Of a DNA stretch of 64,000 bases, positions 8,075 to 16,379 are shown in pieces. Source of the stretch: an uncultured Clostridia bacterium (GTDB lineage Bacteria; Bacillota; Clostridia; Oscillospirales; Acutalibacteraceae); contig CAMNST010000008.1 of NCBI GenBank assembly GCA_946555465.1, forward strand, positions 1 to 64,000. Reading direction: 5' to 3'. Under the pieces are notes generated by a model. That model did no database searches and had not been told where the DNA came from. It saw only the letters and a list, made by a program, of their open reading frames with translations. How positions within the stretch are numbered: the stretch's first letter is position 1; each line of letters starts with the position of its first letter. The position numbers and the translations under genes are program-made.

Positions 8075-9841
8075 ATGACGATATTTGATGTTTTAACCCT
8101 TATCGGCGGACTTGCTATGTTCCTGTTCGGAATGAACATAATGGGCAGCAGTCTTGAAAAAGCAAGCGGCGGTAAACTTGAATCCATACTTGAAAAAATG
8201 ACCAACAACCGAATCAAAGGTGTATTTCTCGGAATGGTTGTAACTGCACTTATTCAGTCTTCAGGCGCGGTTACGGTAATGGCCGTTGGCTTTGTAAACA
8301 GCGGAATTATGACGCTTAAACAGGTTATCGGCATAATTATGGGTGCAAACATAGGTACAACGGTTACCGCATGGCTTCTTTCTCTTACCGGAATTGAAGG
8401 TTCAAATCTTTTTATCAGTCTTTTAAAACCAAGTTCATTTGCACCGATACTTGCAATTATCGGCATAATTCTTATCATGTTTGCCAAAAGTGATAAAAAG
8501 AAAAATATAGGCAATATTCTTGCCGGCTTTGCAATCCTTATGATTGGTATGCAGACGATGAGCAGTTCTGTTGAACCGCTTCAGAATGTTCCTGAATTTA
8601 CGGGAATTCTTACAAAGTTCTCTAATCCGATTCTTGGAGTGCTTGCAGGTATGCTTTTAACGGCAGTAATTCAGAGTTCATCCGCATCTGTCGGAATTCT
8701 TCAGGCACTGTCAAGCACGGGTGCCATCTCTGTTGCAGCAGCATTTCCTATTATTCTCGGTCAGAATATCGGTGCAAGCCTTACAGGTCTTTTATCATCC
8801 ATCGGAACAAATAAAAATGCAAAAAGAACTGCAGGCGTTTACCTTGTATTCAACATTATCGGTGTTGCACTGGCAATGATTATATTCTACGGTGCAAATG
8901 CAATATTTGATTTACCGTTCTTTACCGAACAGGTAAACCCGGCCGATATAGCAATTATTCATTCTGTATTCAATATTTTCGCAACAGTTGTATTATTTCC
9001 TTTCGGCGGCCTTCTTGAAAAACTTATGTATCTCATTATTAAAGAAACTCCGGAAGAAAAGAAAGCACACGAAGAAAAGAAAGCAAAACTTGTTGAAGAA
9101 AGATTTCTTATATCAACAGCATATGCTATTGATAAAGTTAAAGAGCAGTGTGATGAAATGGCACTTCTCGCAAAAAAGAACATTCTGCTCAGCCTTGATT
9201 TTATAAAAATTTATAATCATGTTAAAGATGAAAAAATTAAGGAAAATGAAAAACGGCTTGATAAATATGAAGATGATCTTGAAACTTATCTTGTAAAAAT
9301 CAGTTCAATGGAACTTTCTGTTGAAGATTCAATGAAACTCAGCAAACTTTCACATGCTATCGGTAATTTTGAACGTATCGGCGACTACGGTGTTAACATT
9401 TTAAAAACAAAAAGAAAAATGCACAAAGAAAAAATTCATTTTTCCGATGAAGCCAACAGAGAACTTGACATAATGGGCAATGCCGTTAAAGAAATTATCG
9501 AAAATTCCACAAGAGCATTTATTGAAGATGATATTGAACTTGCTCAGACCATTGAACCGCTTGAACAGGTTATCAACAATCTTAAATCAGAACTCCGTGC
9601 CAAACATTCAAAAAGAATGGAAAACAACGAGTGCTCGGTTGAAAACGGCATGCTGTTTTTTGATATAATAAATTCTTTTGAAAGAATTGCAGACCACTGT
9701 TCAAACCTTGCTGTTTGCATAATTGAACTTTCACAGGGCAGTTATCAAACACATAGTTACCTCAAAGGCGTTAAAAATTCAGAAAACAAATCATTTATGC
9801 AGAATTTTGAAACTTACCTTGCTAAATATTCATTGAGATAG
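8075..9841 (+). CDS. Na+/phosphate symporter with C-terminal PhoU domain (NptA-like)
   Basis: Imports inorganic phosphate with sodium across the cytoplasmic membrane. The N-terminal about 320 residues hold the inverted-repeat membrane domain with the two hallmark QSS motifs (residues 61-63 QSSGAVTV and 200-202 QSSSASV). The C-terminal about 240 residues are charged, helical and PhoU-like (motifs such as IGDYGVNIL and ERIADHCSNLAV), as in the YjbB/NptA family of 550-600 residues. Ten nucleotides downstream starts a PhoB-like response regulator followed by its kinase, which suggests the transporter is under, or reports to, a phosphate-sensing two-component system. Confidence 0.9.
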   Translation: MTIFDVLTLIGGLAMFLFGMNIMGSSLEKASGGKLESILEKMTNNRIKGVFLGMVVTALIQSSGAVTVMAVGFVNSGIMTLKQVIGIIMGANIGTTVTAWLLSLTGIEGSNLFISLLKPSSFAPILAIIGIILIMFAKSDKKKNIGNILAGFAILMIGMQTMSSSVEPLQNVPEFTGILTKFSNPILGVLAGMLLTAVIQSSSASVGILQALSSTGAISVAAAFPIILGQNIGASLTGLLSSIGTNKNAKRTAGVYLVFNIIGVALAMIIFYGANAIFDLPFFTEQVNPADIAIIHSVFNIFATVVLFPFGGLLEKLMYLIIKETPEEKKAHEEKKAKLVEERFLISTAYAIDKVKEQCDEMALLAKKNILLSLDFIKIYNHVKDEKIKENEKRLDKYEDDLETYLVKISSMELSVEDSMKLSKLSHAIGNFERIGDYGVNILKTKRKMHKEKIHFSDEANRELDIMGNAVKEIIENSTRAFIEDDIELAQTIEPLEQVINNLKSELRAKHSKRMENNECSVENGMLFFDIINSFERIADHCSNLAVCIIELSQGSYQTHSYLKGVKNSENKSFMQNFETYLAKYSLR

Positions 9842-9850
9842 GACATTCTT

Positions 9851-10531
9851 ATGCGTGAAAATCAACTTGTATATATTGTTGAAGATGACTGTGCTATCAG
9901 AGAACTTGAAATGTATGCCCTAAAGAACGCATCATTTGATGTAACGGGGTTCGGTGACGGAAAAGAATTCTTTGATGCAGTAAGCCGTAAAATACCTGAT
10001 ATAATTCTGCTTGATATTATGCTTCCGCAGGATGACGGTCTTGAAATACTTGACTCTCTCAGAAAAACCGAACAATATGCCGATATTCCTGTTATTATGG
10101 TTACGGCAAAAACATCTGAAATAGATGCAGTTAAGGGTCTTGATATGGGGGCTGACGACTACATAACAAAACCGTTCGGCGTTATGGAACTTGTATCAAG
10201 AGTCAAAGCAATACTGAGAAGATGCGAAAAGAACGTTAAAGCGGTTTTGACATATAAAAACATCGAAATTGACGAAAACCGCCATACTGTTCTTGTTGAT
10301 GGTTCAGAGATTGATCTGACATACAAAGAATATGAAATACTTAAATATCTTATAAAAAACAAAGGCATTGTTCTGACAAGGGACAGGCTTATGGAAATTG
10401 TCTGGGGATATGATTTTGAACAGGGCAACAGAACCGTTGATGTACATATCCTGTCTCTCAGAAAAAAACTCGGTACCGCCGGTGAGCATATAAAAACAAT
10501 CAGAAACGTGGGGTATAAGGTCGGTGACTAA
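9851..10531 (+). CDS. OmpR/PhoB-family response regulator
   Basis: A 226-residue transcription factor. The receiver domain shows the acidic cluster EDD (residues 11-13), the phosphoacceptor D55 (LLDIMLP) and the conserved TKPF lysine. The C-terminal winged helix carries LTYKEYEIL, RDRLMEIVWGY and RTVDVHI..LRKKL, diagnostic for OmpR-type DNA binding. It is followed by its histidine kinase with an 8-nt overlap. The close link to the NptA-PhoU gene makes phosphate control of cell-surface or transport genes likely, but the signal is inferred from context only. Confidence 0.9.
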   Translation: MRENQLVYIVEDDCAIRELEMYALKNASFDVTGFGDGKEFFDAVSRKIPDIILLDIMLPQDDGLEILDSLRKTEQYADIPVIMVTAKTSEIDAVKGLDMGADDYITKPFGVMELVSRVKAILRRCEKNVKAVLTYKNIEIDENRHTVLVDGSEIDLTYKEYEILKYLIKNKGIVLTRDRLMEIVWGYDFEQGNRTVDVHILSLRKKLGTAGEHIKTIRNVGYKVGD

Positions 10532-11846
10532 AAAAACCTTATCAAAAATTTTGTCTTTCGGTATTGCCGTTATTGTTGTTACATCGGTATTGATTGTTTC
10601 AATTTTTTATAACTATTATAATAATCAGGCAGAAGACAAACTGGTAACCGTTGCAAATCTTGCCGAATCTGAACTGGAGCGCAGCAACAATTATTCCTTT
10701 ATCAACTCCACATTTGACAACGAAACCAGAATTACGCTTATTTCAGCAGACGGAACCGTTCTTGCCGACAGCATAGAAAACACCGATTCTCTTGATAATC
10801 ATCTAAAACGTGAAGAAGTTGAAAAAGCAATAAACAGCGGAGAGTCTTCATTAATAAGAATGTCGCAGACTATAAACAAAAATATGTATTACTATGCACG
10901 TCTTCTTCCCGACGGAAATATTCTGCGCATTTCTACAGAGTCAAAAAGCATTGTTGATATACTTAGTGATGTTGCATTATACATCATTCTGGTTGTTATT
11001 TTCGTAATTGCCTGCTCGGTTATTATCAGCATCCGCATCACAAAAAGCATTGTTAAACCGATTGAAGAACTTGGCGAGCATCTTGACAATATTGAAAATA
11101 TAAAAACTTTTGAAGAACTTATGCCTTTTGTTTGCGCACTTTCGGAACAAAAGCAGAAAAGGATTGCACTGGATAAGCAAAAAAAGCAGTTTACGGCAAA
11201 TATGTCTCACGAACTTAAAACACCGCTCACCTCAATAGCCGGTTATGCCGAACTGATAGAAACAGGCATAGCAAAACAGGAAGACATAAAACCTTTTGCG
11301 GGAATAATCAGAAAAGAGGCGCTCCGCCTTGTAACACTAAGTGAAGATATTATCAGACTTTCTCAGATGGAGGAAGAAGAAGGGCAGGAAGTTTCTTTTT
11401 CTTCCGTTAATCTCTTTGCCTCTGCACAAAGATGTGTTGAGGCACTCTCAGCCGCAGCAAACATCAGGGGAATAACATTAACGCTTGAGGGTGAAGAATG
11501 CTATATAAGAGCAAACAATATGCTGCTTGAAGAACTTATATATAATCTTTGCGATAATGCCATAAGATATAACAAAGAAAACGGCTCTGTCTGCGTTAAG
11601 GTTGTGCCATATGACACAGGCGCTGCTTTCATTGTTTCCGACACCGGAATAGGCATTGAAGATAAATATAAAGAAAGAGTTTTTGAACGGTTTTTCCGTG
11701 TTGATAAAAGCCGAAGCAAACAGACCGGCGGCACCGGTTTGGGACTTGCCATTGTTAAACATATTGTTCAGATTCATAACGCAGAACTGAAGGTTAACAG
11801 CATTTTCAAAGAAGGAACAACAATTTCCGTTTATTTCAAAAAATAA
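10524..11846 (+). CDS. PhoR-like sensor histidine kinase
   Basis: A 440-residue membrane kinase starting with GTG inside the end of the regulator gene. TM1 is at about residues 10-29 and TM2 at about 151-170, and they flank a roughly 120-residue extracytoplasmic sensor. The HisKA box MSHELKTPLTS carries the phosphorylated H229; the N box NLCDNAIRYN, DTGIGI and GTGLGLAIVKH complete the ATPase domain. It partners the preceding PhoB-like regulator. The lack of a PAS domain between TM2 and HisKA differs from the classical PhoR layout. Confidence 0.9.
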   Translation: MTKKTLSKILSFGIAVIVVTSVLIVSIFYNYYNNQAEDKLVTVANLAESELERSNNYSFINSTFDNETRITLISADGTVLADSIENTDSLDNHLKREEVEKAINSGESSLIRMSQTINKNMYYYARLLPDGNILRISTESKSIVDILSDVALYIILVVIFVIACSVIISIRITKSIVKPIEELGEHLDNIENIKTFEELMPFVCALSEQKQKRIALDKQKKQFTANMSHELKTPLTSIAGYAELIETGIAKQEDIKPFAGIIRKEALRLVTLSEDIIRLSQMEEEEGQEVSFSSVNLFASAQRCVEALSAAANIRGITLTLEGEECYIRANNMLLEELIYNLCDNAIRYNKENGSVCVKVVPYDTGAAFIVSDTGIGIEDKYKERVFERFFRVDKSRSKQTGGTGLGLAIVKHIVQIHNAELKVNSIFKEGTTISVYFKK

Positions 11847-11860
11847 ATATTAAAAATATA

Positions 11861-11889
11861 TTGAAAAATGTTGTGTTTTAGTATATTAT
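11861..11889 (+). promoter_or_regulatory. Sigma-A promoter of the secreted-protein gene
   Basis: TTGAAA (11861-11866), a 17-nt spacer and TATTAT (11884-11889) lie about 50 nt before the ATG at 11941, which also has a good AAGGGGA ribosome site. This shows the next gene is transcribed separately from the phosphate-sensing genes. Confidence 0.6.
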
Positions 11890-11940
11890 ATAAAAGTAAT
11901 ATACTGCAGATTACTGCAAACTGCAAAAAGGGGAAATTTT

Positions 11941-12858
11941 ATGAAACAGAAATCTAAACTCAGTACTTTTAATAAGTTTTTAACTGTAGTCCTCGTACTT
12001 GTTCTTGTGGCAAATGTTATCGTAATTGCAAAAAAACCTGTTCCTGTTGCAGCAAATGCCGAAGGCACAGCTACTGAAGACGTTGCAGTTATTGACGAAT
12101 TTGTTGCCGGTACATACGGCGGAAAAGAATTTACTTCTGTTGATGATGTTGTAAATTATTATGTTGAATGCTTCAACTATACAAAAACTTTAACCGCATC
12201 TTACACAGAAAACGGTGAAGCAAAAACTTACTACAAACTTTTGGGTGATGAAAACCTTACTGTAGAAAATCTTCTTGTTGAAGGCAAATCAAACGATGTT
12301 ATCAATAAACTTGTTCCGGGTATTGTAGGCGGTTTGTTCTCCGGCAATGTTAAGGGCCTTTCTCCTTCTGATAACAGAAACCCTGAACTTGACACAAGAG
12401 ATGACGGAAAAATCAATTTAACAACATCTGCTCTTACTGCTGATGATGTTCTTGCATGCAACGTTAAAGATAACGGCGACGGCACAATTAACATCACCAT
12501 TCAGCCTAAGGCAGCCATTCTTTCAATGCCTAATGCAGACTCTCAGGGTCGTTTCTTCAATGTACTCGGCGATATTTCATCCACTGTTGAATCCATCACC
12601 GTCCTTTCCTTCTCACAGGGAACTATTGATGATAACTTTATAGTTAATTATCAGGGCGGTACAGGTACTGTTACCATTAACACCTCAACAGGCGAAGTTG
12701 TTTCAGGTGATTTCACTATGAAAGTTCATATTGACGTATCACACGCAAATGTTGCTGTATTAAAAGACAAGAGTGCTTCACTTGATGTTGTTTATACAAA
12801 CCACTTCCCTGCATCTGACGAATATCTTCAGACAACAAAAGGAATTACAAGAAACTAA
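11941..12858 (+). CDS. Secreted or membrane-anchored protein of unknown function
   Basis: A 305-residue protein with a Lys-rich start and one hydrophobic stretch (about residues 13-29), followed by VAANAEG, a plausible signal-peptidase site. The exported part has a FVAGTYGGKEF segment, then a region rich in beta strands (motifs NITIQPKA, GTVTINTSTGEVVSG, MKVHIDVSH). I do not recognise the family. Strong promoter, strong ribosome site and own terminator suggest substantial independent expression. No sortase motif is seen at the C-terminus. Confidence 0.7.
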   Translation: MKQKSKLSTFNKFLTVVLVLVLVANVIVIAKKPVPVAANAEGTATEDVAVIDEFVAGTYGGKEFTSVDDVVNYYVECFNYTKTLTASYTENGEAKTYYKLLGDENLTVENLLVEGKSNDVINKLVPGIVGGLFSGNVKGLSPSDNRNPELDTRDDGKINLTTSALTADDVLACNVKDNGDGTINITIQPKAAILSMPNADSQGRFFNVLGDISSTVESITVLSFSQGTIDDNFIVNYQGGTGTVTINTSTGEVVSGDFTMKVHIDVSHANVAVLKDKSASLDVVYTNHFPASDEYLQTTKGITRN

Positions 12859-12868
12859 TAGCAAAGAG

Positions 12869-12896
12869 AAAGGGCTGTCATTGACAGCCCTTTTCT
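12869..12896 (+). terminator. Intrinsic terminator
   Basis: AAGGGCTGTCA (from 12870) pairs with TGACAGCCCTT, with a tight loop, followed by TTTTCT. It ends the secreted-protein gene just before ylmH. Confidence 0.8.
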
Positions 12897-12908
12897 GTTA
12901 ACAAACCT

Positions 12909-13622
12909 ATGACAGAAAAAAGATTTAACGAATTATATAATAAAGCATATGAACATTCATACAAAACGTTCAGCGAGTTTTTGAATATGGATGAGCAAAG
13001 TATTCTTGCAAATGAATATCTGCCTTGCATTACTTTCGGCGGATATGAAAACGCACAAAGGGTTGTTGCCGGTTTCGGAGAGGATATCAATAAAAATGAT
13101 TTTCCGATAACGTGTTTAAAAATATCTCCTGTTATGCAAAAATTTTCAGACAATCTCAGCCACCGGGATTTTTTAGGTGCAATTATGAATCTCGGCATAA
13201 AGCGAGAAATGCTTGGCGACATAATTATTGAAAACAACTGCGGGTATTTATTTTGCCTTGATAAAATGAGCGACTATATAGCAGATAATCTCAGCAAAGT
13301 AAAACACACAACAGTTAAAACCGAAATAACCGGCAATCTGCCTGAAAATTTAAACAAACTGCCTGATATTTCTCATGTGATTGTATCTTCAGTGAGGCTT
13401 GATGTTATTATTTGTGCAGTTTATAATCTTTCAAGAAGCAGTTGCAGCAAACTTTTTAAAACAGACAAAATATTTGTTAATTCAAAATGCAGCGAAAATT
13501 CTTCGTACAATGTAAAAAACGGTGATATTGTTTCGGTAAGGGGTTTCGGAAGATTCATTTTTGAAGAGCAAATCAGAAACACAAAAAAAGACAGAATCGT
13601 CATAGCCATAAGAAAATATTAA
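12909..13622 (+). CDS. YlmH-like S4-domain RNA-binding protein
   Basis: A 237-residue cytoplasmic protein of the YlmH family: N-terminal YlmH domains (ITFGGYENAQRVVAGF, SHRDFLGAIMNLGIKREMLGDI, GYLFCLDKM) and a C-terminal S4 RNA-binding domain at about residues 175-220 (RSSCSKLF..NSKCSEN..VKNGDIVSVRGFGRF). YlmH homologues in Bacillus bind stalled large ribosomal subunits and act in ribosome-associated quality control (RqcP2). In Bacillus the gene sits in the ylm-divIVA cluster; here it stands alone, 50 nt after a terminator. Its ATG has no obvious strong ribosome site. Confidence 0.85.
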   Translation: MTEKRFNELYNKAYEHSYKTFSEFLNMDEQSILANEYLPCITFGGYENAQRVVAGFGEDINKNDFPITCLKISPVMQKFSDNLSHRDFLGAIMNLGIKREMLGDIIIENNCGYLFCLDKMSDYIADNLSKVKHTTVKTEITGNLPENLNKLPDISHVIVSSVRLDVIICAVYNLSRSSCSKLFKTDKIFVNSKCSENSSYNVKNGDIVSVRGFGRFIFEEQIRNTKKDRIVIAIRKY

Positions 13623-13650
13623 AAATTAAATCATTCAGGGGGAAATGTTT

Positions 13651-15306
13651 ATGAAAGACTGGTACAAAGAATTAGTTGTTTACCAAATCTGGCCGCGTTC
13701 GTTTTGTGACGGAAACGGCGACGGCATCGGCGATTTGGAAGGTGTGCTGTCGAAACTCGACTACATAAAAGATCTTGGCTGCAATGCCATCTGGTTTTCA
13801 CCGCTCTACCCTTCACCCAATGCCGACTTTGGTTATGACATTGCCGATTACCGAAACATCCACGAAGATTACGGAACACTTGAACTTTTCAAAAAAGTTC
13901 TTGATGAGGCACACAAAAGAGACATTAAGGTTATTATGGATCTTGTTGTGAACCACACGTCAGATGAACATAAGTGGTTTATCGACTCGCAGGATAAAAA
14001 TTCACCGTATCACGACTACTACATATGGCGCAAAGGAAAGGGCAAAAGACCGCCTAACAACTGGCTGTCCTGCTTTGAGGGCGGTGCATGGGAATACAGC
14101 AAAAAACTTGATGAATACTATCTGCACGTATTTGCAAAAAAGCAGCCCGATTTAAATCATGATAATCCAAAGGTACGCGAAGAAGTTAAAGATATAATGA
14201 AATTTTGGCTGGATATGGGTGTTGACGGTTTCCGTGAAGATGTTATCACATTTATCTCAAAACGCAAAGGTCTTCCAAACGGATTTCCGATTCCTGCTGC
14301 CTGCGGAATCGAGCATTATATGGACGGTCCGAATATTCACGAATATCTTAAGGAATACCGCGAGGTAACAGACAAATATGACTGTTTTACCGTAGGAGAA
14401 GCACCTATGATGACACCCGGTAAAGCACTGAAATATATTGATGAAAGCCACAAAGAACTTGACCTTATGTTCCATTTTGAACATATTGAGGCTGACTGCT
14501 TTATGGTCGACTATATTCAGACAAAGTTCAACCTCAGAAAAATGAAAAGTGCATTTTCCCGCTGGCAGAAAAAGATAAACGGCAGAGCATGGAACACTTT
14601 ATACATTGAAAACCACGACCACCCGAGAATTATTTCGCGTTACGGCAGCGAAAAGTTCAGAACCGAATCGGGAAAAATGCTTGCAAATATGTATATGCTG
14701 CAGCAGGGCACCCCATTTATCTATCAGGGGCAGGAAATCGGTATGCTCAATACCGCACTTGACAGTCTTGATGATTATGTTGACTGCTTTGTAAAAAACA
14801 ACTATGATGTTGCCAGAAATAAAGTTCATCTGAAAGAAGAAAAATGCTGGGAATGGGCAGTAAAATCCACACGCGATAACGCAAGAACCCCTGTTCAGTG
14901 GGATGACAGCGAAAATGCAGGATTTACAACCGGCACGCCTTGGTTTCCGGTAAATAAAAACTACAAAGAAATCAACGCAAAAAAAGAGGCTGAAGATGAA
15001 AACTCTATTCTCAACCACTATAAAAAACTTATCAAATTCAAAAAAGAAAATAAAGTTGCAATTTTCGGTGACTATAAAGAACATTACAAAAATTCAGACA
15101 AACTTTATGTTTATGAAAGAAATTACGAAGGCAAACGCCTTCTTGTTATAAACTCATTCACAGAGGAAAGAGTGCCGTTTGAAGCACCGGAAGGTTTTGA
15201 CCTTGAAAAGGGCACACCAATTCTCTGCAACTATGAAACAAACTTTGTTCAGGGCAATGGTTTCAAAACACGTCCCTATGAAACAAGAGTTTATGTTTTT
15301 GATTAA
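13651..15306 (+). CDS. GH13 alpha-glucosidase (oligo-1,6-glucosidase type)
   Basis: A 551-residue cytoplasmic exo-glucosidase that releases glucose from isomalto- or malto-oligosaccharides. The start at 13651 is 8 nt from AGGGGG; the in-frame ATG at 13645 is too close. Family features: calcium-type DGNGDGIGD loop near residue 20, DLVVNHTS (region I, about 97-104), GFREDVIT with nucleophile D197, VGEAP with acid/base E250 and ENHDHPR with D323. A Val follows the nucleophile, as in alpha-1,6-specific enzymes. No phosphosugar transporter is adjacent, so trehalose-6-phosphate hydrolase is less likely but not excluded. Confidence 0.88.
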   Translation: MKDWYKELVVYQIWPRSFCDGNGDGIGDLEGVLSKLDYIKDLGCNAIWFSPLYPSPNADFGYDIADYRNIHEDYGTLELFKKVLDEAHKRDIKVIMDLVVNHTSDEHKWFIDSQDKNSPYHDYYIWRKGKGKRPPNNWLSCFEGGAWEYSKKLDEYYLHVFAKKQPDLNHDNPKVREEVKDIMKFWLDMGVDGFREDVITFISKRKGLPNGFPIPAACGIEHYMDGPNIHEYLKEYREVTDKYDCFTVGEAPMMTPGKALKYIDESHKELDLMFHFEHIEADCFMVDYIQTKFNLRKMKSAFSRWQKKINGRAWNTLYIENHDHPRIISRYGSEKFRTESGKMLANMYMLQQGTPFIYQGQEIGMLNTALDSLDDYVDCFVKNNYDVARNKVHLKEEKCWEWAVKSTRDNARTPVQWDDSENAGFTTGTPWFPVNKNYKEINAKKEAEDENSILNHYKKLIKFKKENKVAIFGDYKEHYKNSDKLYVYERNYEGKRLLVINSFTEERVPFEAPEGFDLEKGTPILCNYETNFVQGNGFKTRPYETRVYVFD

Positions 15307-15329
15307 TATCTGTATCAGAATAATTTCAA

Positions 15330-15365
15330 AAGGACTTGTTCAAAATCTGAACAAGTCCTTTTTTA
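15330..15365 (+). terminator. Intrinsic terminator between converging genes
   Basis: A 13-bp stem (AAGGACTTGTTCA with its complement, loop AAATC, 15330-15360) is followed by a T tract. It ends the alpha-glucosidase gene and may also serve the hyp operon on the other strand, which carries a matching A tract. Confidence 0.85.
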
Positions 15366-15701
15366 ACAGGCTTCTATCTGCCTTACCATAAATTCACGCC
15401 CGCCGATTATTTCATAATCGGTTTTTCTGCATTTAGGGCAGATTCTTTCGCACGTATTAAGTTCGTATTCCTCACCGCAGGCACACTTTGCCATTGCAGG
15501 AATAATATTTAAAATCATTTCCGTTTCTTCAAAAACACTGCTGAGTCTTGCTGCATTCCAGCATTCCTTAAAATAATCAGGCAGAATTCCCGAAAGTTCG
15601 CCCACATCAACAGTTACTGATGAAACCTTTTTTAAATCCTGTTCTTTCATAATCTCTTCAACAAGTTCAAAGATTTCAAGAACCACACCTAACTCGTGCA
15701 T
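15363..15701 (-). CDS. hypA: Hydrogenase nickel-incorporation protein HypA
   Basis: A 112-residue zinc-containing nickel metallochaperone. The N-terminal Met-His-Glu provides the nickel site (His2). The zinc-ribbon region reads CAC at residues 73-75 and CPKC at 88-91, with an extra Cys84; the first pair is CxC rather than the usual CxxC, so Cys84 may take part in zinc binding (inference). It is the last gene of a five-gene minus-strand operon and abuts hypB. HypA with HypB delivers nickel to [NiFe]-hydrogenase, yet no hydrogenase large subunit lies in the window. Confidence 0.9.
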   Translation of the reverse strand: MHELGVVLEIFELVEEIMKEQDLKKVSSVTVDVGELSGILPDYFKECWNAARLSSVFEETEMILNIIPAMAKCACGEEYELNTCERICPKCRKTDYEIIGGREFMVRQIEAC

Positions 15702-16369
15702 TACTTATTCCACTGCCCAACAGCATTTCTGAGCCAGTCGCACCATGCATCTACACCCTCGCCTGTTTTTGCTGAAATAAAGAAAATTTCTGCATTCGGG
15801 TTGAGTTTTTTTATTCTTTCAACAACTGCACCGTCATCAAAATCAAATACAGATTTTGTATCAATTTTATTGATAAGAACAACATCCGAAACTGTAAACA
15901 TCAAAGGATATTTAAGCGGTTTATCGTCGCCCTCAGGAACAGATAAAATCATTGCATTTTTAACTGCACCTGTATCAAATTCAGCCGGGCAGACAAGATT
16001 TCCCACATTTTCAAGAACAACAAGATCAAGATTTTCCGTACCGAACTCTTTCAGACCCTGCTCTGTCATACCGGCGTCAAGATGGCACATACCGCCGGTA
16101 TGAAGTTGAATTGATTTAACACCTGTGTCAGCAATCGTTTTTGCATCAACATCACTGTCGATATCGGCCTCCATAACACCTATTTTCATTTCATCTTTAA
16201 GGCGCGAAATTGTTGCTTTAAGCGTTGTCGTTTTACCTGATCCGGGCGATGACATAAGATTTAAAAGAAAAGTTTTCTGTTCTTTGAGTTGCGTTCTGAG
16301 ACGATCTGCTTCGCGGTCGTTATTTTCAAAAACACTTTTTTTGATTTCTATAACTTTAAATTCGTCCAT
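15701..16369 (-). CDS. hypB: Hydrogenase/urease nickel-insertion GTPase HypB
   Basis: A 222-residue SIMIBI-class GTPase that powers nickel transfer. The start at 16369 (MDEFKV) follows AAGGAG with good spacing; the longer frame starts upstream of that site. The P-loop SPGSGKTT is at residues 41-48; EADIDSDVDA, the metal-binding GGMCHLDA (C95, H96), ENVGNLVCPAEFD with a second metal-site Cys, and NKID complete the family signature. The N-terminus lacks a His-rich nickel store. It abuts hypA and follows the GltD-like subunit gene by 10 nt. Confidence 0.92.
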   Translation of the reverse strand: MDEFKVIEIKKSVFENNDREADRLRTQLKEQKTFLLNLMSSPGSGKTTTLKATISRLKDEMKIGVMEADIDSDVDAKTIADTGVKSIQLHTGGMCHLDAGMTEQGLKEFGTENLDLVVLENVGNLVCPAEFDTGAVKNAMILSVPEGDDKPLKYPLMFTVSDVVLINKIDTKSVFDFDDGAVVERIKKLNPNAEIFFISAKTGEGVDAWCDWLRNAVGQWNK

Positions 16370-16379
16370 AGTACACTCC

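Noticed and set aside
14599-15084. Minus-strand 161-codon open frame inside the alpha-glucosidase gene
   Set aside because: It is an antisense shadow of a well-supported gene, with no ribosome site or family motif.
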